From Muribaculaceae bacterium (lineage in GTDB: Bacteria; Pseudomonadota; Alphaproteobacteria; Rs-D84), in NCBI GenBank assembly GCA_023665245.1, contig JAMPEH010000009.1:1-64000 (forward strand): DNA of 64,000 nucleotides, read 5' to 3'. The first letter of the stretch is position 1. Each line of letters begins with the position of its first letter. This document shows positions 34,276 to 43,124 of this stretch, one piece after another. The position numbers and the translations under genes are program-made. The notes beneath the pieces were generated by a model that made no database searches, was not told the origin of the DNA, and saw only the letters and a program-made list of their open reading frames with translations.

Positions 34276-35517
34276 ATGGATGTATTATACAAAAGGCTTA
34301 TAACGGTAGGTATGATAAGCATTACATGTGTGCTTGGCTGGATTTACTGCATTATGGAATACCGAAGCCAGCCTATTTATATTATAGTTGTTTCACTTGC
34401 TTTGGTTGTTTCCGTATTTGCATTTTTAAGTACGGTTACAGGACTTAACAACGCAAAGGAAGCAAACCTAAAGGAATACATAGACCAGACGGTAATAACC
34501 GGCTTCAAGGCACTGGCAAGCGGAAGTGAAGATGCCGAACGTCTCAACAAGGCAACCTATGTACAAATCCGTAAAATTGCCACGACCCTTAAAAAAATGG
34601 ATGAAGAAAATGCCGTGCTTGCGGCACGTCAGGAAGCCCTAATCAAAGAGGCGGCTGACGTTTCAAACCATACCACGGTACAGACCATTAACAAAGCAGT
34701 AAAGGTGCTTATCAAATATAATGCCGTAAGCACAGATAAATTAATTGCATCAGTTGACAAGCTGGATAGCGATTTGGATGTTTTGTCAGAGTTGATTGAA
34801 CAGTGCTCCGAAAGTGAGAAGGCTGCATTTGCAAGCTCAATCAATTCACTTTCCGATGGCATTACTTCCATTAAAAACCGTGTGGTTTCCATGTCAGGAA
34901 AAATTTCAGAATTCTCCCTTTCACCAGCCCCTGCACCTGAGGTTCCAAAGGACAGTCTGGAAATATTTGACGGTGAACCGGATGAGCTTCCTGCGGATAT
35001 TCCTGATGAGGAAGAAGATGACGGCCTTGTACTTGCAACCGATGATTTACCTGATGACTTTGATTTACCGAACAGCACAGAGGAAGACCTCACGGATGAA
35101 AGTATTGCCGATGAAAGCCAGTTCATAAGCGAAATACCTGAGGCAAATGTTGTTCCTGAAGCTTCTGATATTGACATTGATTCTTTATTTGACGAGGTTG
35201 CAGAGCCAGAGATAGAGCCGGTTACAACACCTTCGATTGCAGTTTCCTCAGAGGAGGAGGCAATGAACAGGTCCCTTGAAGCTATGTCTGAGCCTGTGAA
35301 GGCACCCGAACCAGCAGTCATTACTGCACCTGCCAATGATGATATGAATAAAAAGATGTCGCCAGATGAAATTGCTGCTTTGTTTGCTGCCGCTTCCACA
35401 CCTGCAAGCGAGCCAGAACCGGAGCCGGAACCTGTTGCACCTGCTCCTATCAGTGATGACCCGAATAAGCAAATGTCACCGGACGAAATTGCTGCTTTAA
35501 TTGCATCCATGCAATAA
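34276..35517 (+). CDS. Membrane-anchored coiled-coil protein with two MSPDEIAAL motifs
   Basis: The 413-residue protein begins with two membrane helices (about 7-25 and 35-55). A coiled-coil region of about 60-210 follows, then a long acidic Pro/Glu/Asp-rich linker of about 215-355. It ends with two copies of a short motif, MSPDEIAALFAAAS at 361 and MSPDEIAALIASMQ at 400, each preceded by NK(K/Q). The motif resembles the short EIDALL helix at the N-terminus of FliM and FliN, which binds CheY-P, although no flagellar motor domain is present. Function is unknown; a scaffold that presents peptide motifs on a flexible tail is a fair guess. It is a single gene ended by a strong hairpin. Confidence 0.7.
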   Translation: MDVLYKRLITVGMISITCVLGWIYCIMEYRSQPIYIIVVSLALVVSVFAFLSTVTGLNNAKEANLKEYIDQTVITGFKALASGSEDAERLNKATYVQIRKIATTLKKMDEENAVLAARQEALIKEAADVSNHTTVQTINKAVKVLIKYNAVSTDKLIASVDKLDSDLDVLSELIEQCSESEKAAFASSINSLSDGITSIKNRVVSMSGKISEFSLSPAPAPEVPKDSLEIFDGEPDELPADIPDEEEDDGLVLATDDLPDDFDLPNSTEEDLTDESIADESQFISEIPEANVVPEASDIDIDSLFDEVAEPEIEPVTTPSIAVSSEEEAMNRSLEAMSEPVKAPEPAVITAPANDDMNKKMSPDEIAALFAAASTPASEPEPEPEPVAPAPISDDPNKQMSPDEIAALIASMQ

Positions 35518-35520
35518 CTA

Positions 35521-35567
35521 GCAGGAGCGTACCTATAAATAGCAGGTTCCGCAGGAGCGTACCTACA
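35521..35567 (+). repeat. Tandem GCAGGAGCGTACCTA repeats
   Basis: Two copies of GCAGGAGCGTACCTAYAA occur about 30 nt apart just after the stop codon of the MSPDEIAAL protein gene, before the terminator. Their role is unknown. Confidence 0.5.
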
Positions 35568-35608
35568 ACTGGAAGATTCCATAGGAACACGTCAATAACA
35601 AATACAAC

Positions 35609-35642
35609 GGCTGTCGCCCTAAGATATCTTAGAACGACAGCC
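35609..35642. terminator. Perfect 8-bp stem terminator
   Basis: GGCTGTCG and CGACAGCC pair perfectly, with an inner TAAGATATCTTA palindrome in the loop. The hairpin lies about 90 nt past the stop of the plus-strand gene and close to the end of the minus-strand LytTR gene. Confidence 0.7.
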
Positions 35643-35720
35643 TTATCTATTTCATGCAGTCTTAAACGCATATTTACTTAGGTGAAATCCCACTCTAAGA
35701 ATCTCTGCAGCTATCATCTG

Positions 35721-36071
35721 CTAATGCTTGGAGAAATATTCCGTATATGCTTTTACAAAGTCCTGATACTTATATTTTGATATTGAAAGCATATCTCCAT
35801 TTTTCATATATATATCCGTGCGGTTGTACCGCTCGATAAAATTCAAATTGACCAAATAGCCTTTATGTACTCTGAAAAAGTCAGGCTTCAGTGCCTCCTC
35901 AAGGTCTGTAAGTCTTCCGTAAAACTCCATACATTTATCCCCTAATGATATGGAAACCTTATGGTCGTTGCTCTCAATATAATATATATCTTCCACCTGA
36001 ATTGTTTGAGTGCTTTCTCCCTTTCCTACTGTAATGCTCTTCTTGTCATCGTCACCCACTATTATAAGCAA
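35721..36071 (-). CDS. Stand-alone LytTR DNA-binding regulator
   Basis: The 116-residue protein is a LytTR domain (IQVEDIYYIESNDHKVSISL, then FFRVHKGYLVNLNFIERYNR) with a short N-terminal strand and no receiver. Such small LytTR proteins act as repressors or as partners of membrane proteins. The start is a TTG at 36071, with GGAGG 9 nt upstream. Two direct repeats of the motif ACGYAASTGGACAG lie 75-110 nt before the start, spaced 20 bp apart. That is the layout of LytTR sites and suggests autoregulation. Confidence 0.87.
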   Translation of the reverse strand: MLIIVGDDDKKSITVGKGESTQTIQVEDIYYIESNDHKVSISLGDKCMEFYGRLTDLEEALKPDFFRVHKGYLVNLNFIERYNRTDIYMKNGDMLSISKYKYQDFVKAYTEYFSKH

Positions 36072-36144
36072 CTGTATCCACCTCCAAGTAATTCTTAATC
36101 CTCAATTATTTTATCGGCATAAAATCATTCTTGGAAGCTGTTTT

Positions 36145-36180
36145 GACGCAACTGGACAGTTTTTAACGTAAGTGGACAGC
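36145..36180. promoter_or_regulatory. Paired LytTR-type sites before the LytTR gene
   Basis: GACGCAACTGGACAG at 36145-36159 and AACGTAAGTGGACAG at 36165-36179 are direct repeats 20 bp apart. Each is followed by an ACAGTT- or ACAGCT-like word as in AgrA/ComE sites. Confidence 0.55.
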
Positions 36181-36208
36181 TTATGATATTTAACAAGGTA
36201 CATCACCC

Positions 36209-36871
36209 TTACCCTCTAACGTCATATCTGTTTTGACGTCCGCTTGATGACACCCCACTTGGCAGATAACTGCTCGTGGCAGTCTCTATATTCGCCTCCG
36301 CATTCTCACCTATATGCTGGGAAACAAATGCAAGCTTGGAGATAAATGCACTTTTTTCTCCTAATATTTCCTCCACCTTTTCAAAGGCAGCATCGTTAAA
36401 TTTCGTCTTGTCGACGTCAAGGCTTCCATCAGAACCTACGCTTATTCCTATCTCGGCAAGTGCCTCCTTATTTTCCTCAACAAGTTCTTTTACGCTCTTG
36501 CGGTAAAACGAATTTAAATTGCCCGTGGTAAACTTCATTGTGGAAAGCATCTCATTAAAGCTGTCAGCCATAGCCTCAACATCCTTATAAAGCTGCGACC
36601 TGTCACCGCTTTCCTTAGCTTTATTCATAACGCTGTCTTCCTTGTCACTTGTAAGCTTCTCTAACTGGCTCACCAGGTTATCCGCCGCCTTATCCAGCTT
36701 TTCATATCTCGCCATGCCTGCTGAGTTTACGGCAGCTCCTGCTTTCGTATTCATAACATTAAACAGATTGGAATTTTTACCTGTTTTTATGTAGTCGAGC
36801 AATGTATGTCTCTGACCGCCCACACCTGCTTTTTTCATGTTTTCATTCAGCATTTGTGATGTAATTCTCAT
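36209..36871 (-). CDS. Flagellin/hook-associated-like protein, function unknown
   Basis: The 220-residue protein begins MRITSQMLNENMKK, like FlgL-type hook proteins. Its C-terminal half has the FliD-like arrangement FNEMLSTM, LAEIGISV and DGSLDVDKTKF, common in hook-associated and capping proteins. It is helical and shows no signal peptide. It may be a secreted or flagellum-associated structural protein, or a relative that has taken on another role. Paired LytTR-type sites lie about 90 nt upstream. Confidence 0.6.
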   Translation of the reverse strand: MRITSQMLNENMKKAGVGGQRHTLLDYIKTGKNSNLFNVMNTKAGAAVNSAGMARYEKLDKAADNLVSQLEKLTSDKEDSVMNKAKESGDRSQLYKDVEAMADSFNEMLSTMKFTTGNLNSFYRKSVKELVEENKEALAEIGISVGSDGSLDVDKTKFNDAAFEKVEEILGEKSAFISKLAFVSQHIGENAEANIETATSSYLPSGVSSSGRQNRYDVRG

Positions 36872-36958
36872 ATAGCCATCTCCTTTTCCTTTTTAGTGCC
36901 AAAATATTTTCGCTCTATAATAACTATCGTCACCAACCTGTCATATCCTTACCCAAAT

Positions 36959-36991
36959 AGCGTCAATGGACAGTTTTTTGGCGTAAATGAT
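36959..36991. promoter_or_regulatory. Paired LytTR-type sites before the hook-associated-like gene
   Basis: AGCGTCAATGGACAG at 36959-36973 and GCGTAAATG at 36981-36989 resemble the pair before the LytTR gene, with 21-bp spacing. The second site is weaker. Confidence 0.45.
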
Positions 36992-37008
36992 TTTTCAAAA
37001 TCAAGACA

Positions 37009-37482
37009 CTAAAGTTCTGTCATTTCAATTGGCACAGTTTTATTTGAAATATGGTCTACAAATAGCTTCAAATGGTTTTTCTGCTCCTTTAAATCCGTTC
37101 CAAATTGATGACTTGGAATATACATTTTCATAATAAATCCGCCATGCTGTGTTTTGCCATAAAAAGAAAAATTCATCCCGCCAAATGCTTTCTTCACCAT
37201 TATATTTGAAAGCTCATGTAACTGCATCTGGTAACATTCGTGAAATTTCCCATACAAATCAAACACGGCAACCAAAAGTCTTCCTGCCGTCGTTGTTGCC
37301 GCAAATGCCTTACATGTAGCCACATAATGAGAATGCTTTGCAGGCAGTAAGGAAATTTTAGCCCCTCTTGGTTCCTCCATATCAGCCAACACTTCATCCC
37401 CACATGTTCGTTCTCCATCAACCATGAATTTTGAAAAAATAAACTGATATGTCTCTGTTTTAAATGGGGTTTTGGCTTCCAT
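37009..37482 (-). CDS. Protein of unknown function
   Basis: The 157-residue protein is soluble, mixed alpha/beta and weakly basic. I recognise no motif. AGGAGG 7 nt before the ATG supports the start. It lies between a PIN toxin-antitoxin pair and the hook-associated-like gene, all in the same direction, but the spacings do not demand a shared transcript. Confidence 0.7.
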   Translation of the reverse strand: MEAKTPFKTETYQFIFSKFMVDGERTCGDEVLADMEEPRGAKISLLPAKHSHYVATCKAFAATTTAGRLLVAVFDLYGKFHECYQMQLHELSNIMVKKAFGGMNFSFYGKTQHGGFIMKMYIPSHQFGTDLKEQKNHLKLFVDHISNKTVPIEMTEL

Positions 37483-37509
37483 TACATCTCTCCTCCTAAC
37501 TACTTCTCA

Positions 37510-37701
37510 TCATACACCAGCTTTTTGTTTCAAGGCTCTACGTCTTTCAATTTCCATTTCTGCATCTTTCCCACAATTATTATAATATTCTACTTTTTGC
37601 TCTATTGTCATATCTTTTGTCCGTTCATAATTCCATTCACGAATTTTATGAATATCTTCAATCGTAAAATTTGGACTAATAACTAATGATTCCATAATCA
37701 T
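37510..37701 (-). CDS. Small antitoxin-like protein of the PIN pair
   Basis: This 63-residue protein overlaps the stop of the PIN gene by 4 nt (ATGA) or starts at an ATG 6 nt later that follows GAGGGA. It has a short strand, then a helical charged C-terminus (YERTKDMTIEQKVEYYNN onward) typical of the toxin-binding tail of small antitoxins. No DNA-binding motif is certain. Toxin-first order is unusual among VapBC pairs but is seen. Confidence 0.65.
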   Translation of the reverse strand: MIMESLVISPNFTIEDIHKIREWNYERTKDMTIEQKVEYYNNCGKDAEMEIERRRALKQKAGV

Positions 37702-38174
37702 CCCTCACTTTCCAATAATACAGATGGATTAATAATATCTATTCCTTTATAACTTTCTAAATCAGTAATTGCTCTTATACCTCTAATGGTTTTAATATTT
37801 ACAATATGTCTAAAATTCCATGATATGATACAATCACAGTTATTCACAACTGCTGCGGCTATATGCTGGCAATCATCAAAACTTTTTGGTCTTAATATAC
37901 CCATATCAATAATCTTTTGTGCAAGTTCCACAATCTCAGCATTTATTTCCAACTTTGTATACTCAATATCACTCAAATAATCAAATAGCACATTTTTCTT
38001 TGGCTCCGAACACTTCCCAATCTCATCTATCGTCACCTGTGAAAGGTATATATCATATTTTCCATTTACGAATTCTTTCCAGAGTTCTAACGTATCTTTC
38101 ATACGTTCCGGTGCATCGTCCTGAGACAAATAACTAATAACCGATGTATCTAAATATACCTTTAATTTGCGCAT
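37698..38174 (-). CDS. PIN-domain ribonuclease toxin
   Basis: The 158-residue protein is a PIN domain. The first acidic residue is in YLDTSVIS, the second in TIDEIGKC, the third in SFDDCQHIAAA, and the fourth in CDCIISWNFRHI. These metal ligands cut RNA in VapC-type toxins. The start at 38174 is set by GGGAGAG 7 nt upstream; an ATG at 38192 lacks a site. It forms a two-gene unit with the small downstream gene. Confidence 0.85.
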   Translation of the reverse strand: MRKLKVYLDTSVISYLSQDDAPERMKDTLELWKEFVNGKYDIYLSQVTIDEIGKCSEPKKNVLFDYLSDIEYTKLEINAEIVELAQKIIDMGILRPKSFDDCQHIAAAVVNNCDCIISWNFRHIVNIKTIRGIRAITDLESYKGIDIINPSVLLESEG

Positions 38175-38270
38175 ATAACATCTCTCCCTCAAATCTATTT
38201 CTTATATATCAACTATCTTTCCCACTTTGACATTTATTACAGCATTTTACAATCAGCCGCCTCCCAAAAC

Positions 38271-39506
38271 CTACAACTCACTACAAACCTGAAAAATATA
38301 GAATTTCAAATAGTACGACTCATCAGCCGCCCAAAGTATCGGATGGTCGGGTGCCTGCGTTTTAAACTCCACCTGTCTTAACCGCTTGTGGGCATTATTT
38401 GCCGCCTGATGAATGGTCTTTGTGAACAGCTCATAATCCATAAAATGGGAGCAGGAGCAGGTCGCAAGAAATCCACCGTCACGCACAAGCTTCATACCCC
38501 TTAGGTTAATCTCCCTGTATCCCTTTATGGCATTTTTTACAGAGCTTCTTGATTTCGTAAATGCAGGCGGGTCAAGAATTACAACATCGTAGCTTTTTCC
38601 CTCCGCCTCCATTCTCGGCAAAAAATCAAATACATTTTCACATACAAAATGAACCTTCTCCTCGAGAAAGTTCAATCGTGCGTTTTCCCTTGCACATTTT
38701 ATTGCAAGCTCCGATGCATCAACACCCACTACGTTCCTCGCACCTGCAATACCTGCATTTAATGCAAATGAGCCGGTATGGGTAAAGCAGTCAAGCACAT
38801 CTGCATCCTTACAAAGTGTCTGTATGGCTTTTCTGTTATATTTCTGGTCAAGGAAAAACCCTGTTTTTTGTCCATCCTCTACATCCACAATATACTTGAC
38901 GCCATTTTCCACGATTGGCACCTTTGTGTCAAAGGATTCACCGATAAAGCCCTTGCTTCGTACCATGCCTTCTTTTTCACGCACCTTGGCATCGCTTCTC
39001 TCATAAACCCCGCGAATATTGATTCCGTCAGCCGCAAGCACTTCCTTTAAAATGTCAATGATATCCTGCTTGAGCCTGTCTATTCCAAGTGCAAGCGACT
39101 CAACAACCAAAACATCGCTAAACTTATCTACCACAAGTCCAGGAAAAAAATCCGCCTCACCAAATATGACCCTGCAGCTACTTGTATCCACAGTCTTTTT
39201 TCTGTATTCCCATGCATTTTTAACACGTAAATATAAAAAGTCACTGTCAATTTCCTGATTCACATTTCTAGTCAGCATCCGTATTGATAGTTTCGACTTC
39301 CGGTTTATAAAACCCTTCCCCATAGGGTATCCGTCAAAATCCCGCACAAGCACAATGTCCCCATCGTCAAAGCTTCCCATGACACTCTCTATCTCGTTGT
39401 CGTATATCCAAAGCCCGCCTGCTTTTAGAGTTCTTCCCTCCCCCTTTTTGAGAACCGCCACAGCCCTTGCCTCATACTGTTTATATTCCACGTGATTTTC
39501 CTCCAC
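38271..39506 (-). CDS. Class I SAM-dependent rRNA methyltransferase (RlmI-like)
   Basis: The 411-residue protein has an N-terminal PUA-like domain (EGRTLKAGGLWIYDNEI), an EEHUD-type linker (VIFGEADFFPGLVVDKF) and a Rossmann methyltransferase core with motif I LDCFTHTGSFALNAG, DVVILDPPAFTKSR (motif IV) and LVRDGGFLATCSCSHFM. This is the arrangement of RlmI, the m5C1962 methyltransferase of 23S rRNA, and of its Firmicutes homologues. It is an ordinary housekeeping gene. Confidence 0.9.
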   Translation of the reverse strand: MEENHVEYKQYEARAVAVLKKGEGRTLKAGGLWIYDNEIESVMGSFDDGDIVLVRDFDGYPMGKGFINRKSKLSIRMLTRNVNQEIDSDFLYLRVKNAWEYRKKTVDTSSCRVIFGEADFFPGLVVDKFSDVLVVESLALGIDRLKQDIIDILKEVLAADGINIRGVYERSDAKVREKEGMVRSKGFIGESFDTKVPIVENGVKYIVDVEDGQKTGFFLDQKYNRKAIQTLCKDADVLDCFTHTGSFALNAGIAGARNVVGVDASELAIKCARENARLNFLEEKVHFVCENVFDFLPRMEAEGKSYDVVILDPPAFTKSRSSVKNAIKGYREINLRGMKLVRDGGFLATCSCSHFMDYELFTKTIHQAANNAHKRLRQVEFKTQAPDHPILWAADESYYLKFYIFQVCSEL

Positions 39507-39523
39507 TCATGCAGCTGTTTCCG

Positions 39524-42226
39524 CTACATTTTCATTTCTGCATCCGCCACGGAATTATATCCGTATCCCTTTGCAGTATTATTCATAATAATGTACGCCA
39601 GATTTCTTCCACCCTTTTTGGTATCTACAATAAACTGACCATACCGCACCAAGGTTTCATCTGAATAGGTTCCAAGCTCTCCACGTAAATATGTCTCGTA
39701 GGAGGTATCTACGGGATTATCCTCATATGTGTGGATTTTTCTTGCATTTCCTGCCATCTTCGGATATTTTGCAGCAAATTCCTCCATCCACTCAACCTGT
39801 ATTTTAATAATTTCCTCCTGAATGGCAGTTCGTTCCTCGTCCCTTACAGGAAGGGTGTCCGCAAGTTCAGCATACTGTTCAGGCGACGTAGACTTCATCA
39901 TACGTGCATATTTTTCCGTTATCAGATTCCAGCCCCGTTCCTCTGCATCAAGCAAATCGCCTCTGTAACTTTCCAAAAGGTCCTCGTTCCATGCCATATA
40001 CTGGCTTCGCCGCATCAGCGAAAATGTATTCCAGTCATCCTGACAGTCAGCACGACCGCCCTCATTTTCCACCTTATCAAACTGCTGCCACTCATGCATG
40101 ACAATGTCATCCACAAGCTCATCCTTTTTTGTCTTGACAGGCTCCTGGGCTATCGTTTCCGTCGGTTCATCCACAGGTGTATCCTCCGTAATATCCTCCG
40201 TGCTTTCATCTGTTACCACAAAGGTTCTCGTATGCCCCGTTGCACTATCCACAAGCATCTGGCAGTAATGATCCAAAAAGGTACTGTCCCCCGTTATAAG
40301 ACCTGCCGCAACCAGCTCTCCGTGAATTCTTTTTGCAATGGACTCAAACGAAAGGATAACCACATCATCTTCATTGATGCTATACGGATTATATTCCTTA
40401 TCTGTCCATGCATCCATCTGGCAAGCCTGCCTTGAAATATCATCGAGCATAATTCCAACATCCTTAAGCTTATGCAGATTATCCATTCCCTTACGCATCC
40501 ATTTATAATACGGTGCATAGGTCTTATCCAAAATATAAGCAATTCTCATGGCACACTCAGCTGCCTTTGAAACGCACATCATGGCTGTGGTGTAATCCTC
40601 CCTCGCCATCATTCTTTCGTAGTTGCTCTGTGCGTACTGCGAAAAATAATGTAGCTGCTCCGCCAGCTTGAGCATCCACACCTTTCGTGGATAATATCCG
40701 AGAAGACGTTCCCTTATCTTTGTAAACTCGCCCAAGTCATCCCTGAAAATCTGTCCGTTTACCGCTGCAGCAAGCTCCTCGTCCCGAATCTTATACCAAA
40801 ACTCCTCTGGTATATCTGAGTAATCCGACAAATCCACCGTCCCCAAATCATTGTCTGGAAGCAAAAGCTTATTATAAAATTCAGATATTTTAAATACCCC
40901 GCGTCTTGCGTCAATAAACCGGTTGATACCATCCTGCTCCTGCCTGACAACCTCGTCATCCTTCTCATCAAGCATCCGGTAATTATCTCCGTATTTTGTA
41001 ATAAGTGCCTCATACTCCATCTGAAGCTTGCCTGAAATTGCATCGTAATCCTCATCCGTAAGCCACATGCAAAAGCCGACCCCATAATCATGATCCATGG
41101 ATATCGCATCATCAAAACCAAAGCAGTCCGAACCTTCACCTACAAGACCAACGGCTATCCGCTCTTCATACTGTGGAAACAGCCTCTGTATCATCGGCAC
41201 TCCCTGCTCCCTGTAAAATGTCCTGCACCGCTGCATATTATTTTTGAAATATTTCTTTTCTTCCGCTTCTTCGTCCCCAGGCACTTCCTCATCTTCTTCG
41301 GCATCACCAGCTTCTTCCGTTTCCTCAGCCTGTTCAGGCACATCCCTGAATAACGTGTCCTTTAACACATTGACATCCATTTCCGAACGTCGGAATGCAC
41401 TCTCATATTTTTCCTGTATCCTGTCATATGCCTCAGTGCGTCCCACATGCTTTTCCAGCTCAACCATTGCCCTGTCGTAATACTTGGCGGCACCTGCGTA
41501 ATCCTCCACCATATAAAGTGCATCACCCATTGCAGAAAGTGCTGCACTGTAATGAAAATCCCTGCCACCATCCTTCTCGTATATTTTAAGTGCATGATTC
41601 AGATAGCTCATGGCTTCCTTGTATGTGTGCTCCGCCTCAGCAATCCGCTCCTCGCCATATACTCCGTTTTTCTCATTCTGGCTCACCTGAAACATTGTTA
41701 CTGCCAGATTTGTCCGTGTGGTTGCCTGCTCAACAACAGCATTCGGATACCGGTCAACAATGCGGAGTGCCTTTTTCAGCATCGTCTCCGCACTGTCAAA
41801 ATCATTCATTTCCTGATATAAAAGGCTCCAATTATTGTACAGACTGGCATAGTTAAATTCGTTTGGAGATAAATTATTTTGATAGTTTTCCTCCACAATA
41901 TGATACAACTCCAAGGACTCCTCCAGCATTCCGTAGGCACGGTATGCATTGGCAACATTCAGCAGGCTGGTAGCATACTCGACCGTACCCGCAAGTTCCA
42001 TTTTGTCCATAAGCTCTATTGTCTGACGACAACATTCCTTGCCTTTTTCATTTTGGCTTGTGTCACGGCAAAAGCCCATAAATTCATTTAAAAGTGTTAT
42101 TGCGGCATAATAATCTGTCTCCTCATATGCCATCTCTATATTGGTCACGAGATAATTCTCTATATCTGCCAGAGAATTTTTCCCAAACATGCTGTCATAT
42201 TCCATTAATACTCTGTTAATATTCAT
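39524..42226 (-). CDS. TPR - DUF4037 - DUF4125 fusion protein
   Basis: The 900-residue protein has three parts. Residues 1-300 are TPR repeats (YAAITLLNEFMGFC, YASLYNNWSLLYQEMNDFD, YAGAAKYYDRAMVELEKHVG). A linker with a Glu/Asp-rich run leads to a DUF4037 region with the nucleotidyltransferase-like GEGSDCFGFDDAISMDHDYG. The C-terminal 200 residues are DUF4125 (EWQQFDKVENEGGRADCQDD, then YMAWN). DUF4037 proteins look like kanamycin-type nucleotidyltransferases. Reaction and substrate are unknown. The start at 42226 is fixed by GGAGGCAC; the longer reading from 42274 lacks a site. It is followed closely by the rRNA methyltransferase gene. Confidence 0.82.
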   Translation of the reverse strand: MNINRVLMEYDSMFGKNSLADIENYLVTNIEMAYEETDYYAAITLLNEFMGFCRDTSQNEKGKECCRQTIELMDKMELAGTVEYATSLLNVANAYRAYGMLEESLELYHIVEENYQNNLSPNEFNYASLYNNWSLLYQEMNDFDSAETMLKKALRIVDRYPNAVVEQATTRTNLAVTMFQVSQNEKNGVYGEERIAEAEHTYKEAMSYLNHALKIYEKDGGRDFHYSAALSAMGDALYMVEDYAGAAKYYDRAMVELEKHVGRTEAYDRIQEKYESAFRRSEMDVNVLKDTLFRDVPEQAEETEEAGDAEEDEEVPGDEEAEEKKYFKNNMQRCRTFYREQGVPMIQRLFPQYEERIAVGLVGEGSDCFGFDDAISMDHDYGVGFCMWLTDEDYDAISGKLQMEYEALITKYGDNYRMLDEKDDEVVRQEQDGINRFIDARRGVFKISEFYNKLLLPDNDLGTVDLSDYSDIPEEFWYKIRDEELAAAVNGQIFRDDLGEFTKIRERLLGYYPRKVWMLKLAEQLHYFSQYAQSNYERMMAREDYTTAMMCVSKAAECAMRIAYILDKTYAPYYKWMRKGMDNLHKLKDVGIMLDDISRQACQMDAWTDKEYNPYSINEDDVVILSFESIAKRIHGELVAAGLITGDSTFLDHYCQMLVDSATGHTRTFVVTDESTEDITEDTPVDEPTETIAQEPVKTKKDELVDDIVMHEWQQFDKVENEGGRADCQDDWNTFSLMRRSQYMAWNEDLLESYRGDLLDAEERGWNLITEKYARMMKSTSPEQYAELADTLPVRDEERTAIQEEIIKIQVEWMEEFAAKYPKMAGNARKIHTYEDNPVDTSYETYLRGELGTYSDETLVRYGQFIVDTKKGGRNLAYIIMNNTAKGYGYNSVADAEMKM

Positions 42227-42251
42227 ACCGTGCCTCCACACATAATATTTT

Positions 42252-43088
42252 TTATCTCTCAGGTATCTGTTCAATTACATTATAGATATCATCCAGCCAT
42301 GTTCCTTTAAAGTCTTCTATATGTCCCTCATCCACCTGCCTTCTAAGGTCAGGACAAAGAGGAATTTTTGCAATATTTTTTACGTCAAATTTATCTGCGG
42401 TATGCTCTAAATTGCTTTCACCAAAGATATAATGCCGTTTTCCACATGTGTCACATTCAAAATATGACATATTTTCCACGATTCCGATAATCGGTATGTT
42501 CATCATGTCAGCCATGCGGACAGCCTTTTCCACAATCATCGAAACCAAATCCTGTGGAGATGTGACAACAATGATTCCGTCTATCGGAAGTGACTGGAAT
42601 ACAGTGAGGGGAACGTCCCCCGTTCCGGGAGGACAGTCTACAAACATACAGTCCATGTCGCCCCACATCACGTCACTCCAAAATTGCTTTACCGTTCCTG
42701 CTATAATCGGTCCACGCCATATCACGGGTGCACCTGCATCATCCAGCAGTAAATTAATTGACATAAGCTTTATGCCTGTTTCCGTGACAACCGGTACTAT
42801 CATATCCTGCTCGGCATGTGCCGTTTTGTCCTCCAGATGGAAGGTTTTCGGTATAGATGGTCCCGTAATATCCGCATCCAAAATCGCAGTTTTTTTGTCC
42901 GCCCGCTGTGACATGACAGCCAAGAGGGATGTTACCAATGATTTCCCTACACCACCCTTTCCGCTGATTACCGCAATCACTTTTTTTACATGTGATGCCT
43001 TATTTTCAGGTGCCAAAAAGCTTTGCTCCGTTCTTTCACTGCAATCCTTGGCACAATTTCCGCAGTCGTGTGAACAATTTTCACTCAT
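42252..43088 (-). CDS. mrp: Mrp/NBP35-type iron-sulfur carrier ATPase
   Basis: The 278-residue protein has an N-terminal cysteine cluster CSHDCGNCAKDC, the deviant Walker A SGKGGVGKS, the switch region DADITGPSIP, and a CxxC in YFECDTCGKRHY. It carries and hands over iron-sulfur clusters to apoproteins and is a housekeeping protein in anaerobes. The start at 43088 follows GGAGATATGGCA. It lies directly upstream of the TPR-DUF4037 gene. Confidence 0.92.
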   Translation of the reverse strand: MSENCSHDCGNCAKDCSERTEQSFLAPENKASHVKKVIAVISGKGGVGKSLVTSLLAVMSQRADKKTAILDADITGPSIPKTFHLEDKTAHAEQDMIVPVVTETGIKLMSINLLLDDAGAPVIWRGPIIAGTVKQFWSDVMWGDMDCMFVDCPPGTGDVPLTVFQSLPIDGIIVVTSPQDLVSMIVEKAVRMADMMNIPIIGIVENMSYFECDTCGKRHYIFGESNLEHTADKFDVKNIAKIPLCPDLRRQVDEGHIEDFKGTWLDDIYNVIEQIPER

Positions 43089-43124
43089 TGCCATATCTCC
43101 TTACAAGTTTCCCTAATGAATATT

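Noticed and set aside
34629..35582. 317-codon open frame on the minus strand opposite the MSPDEIAAL protein
   Set aside because: It is a serine-rich mirror of a repetitive coding sequence, without a ribosome binding site, while the plus-strand gene has a clear start, domains and terminator.
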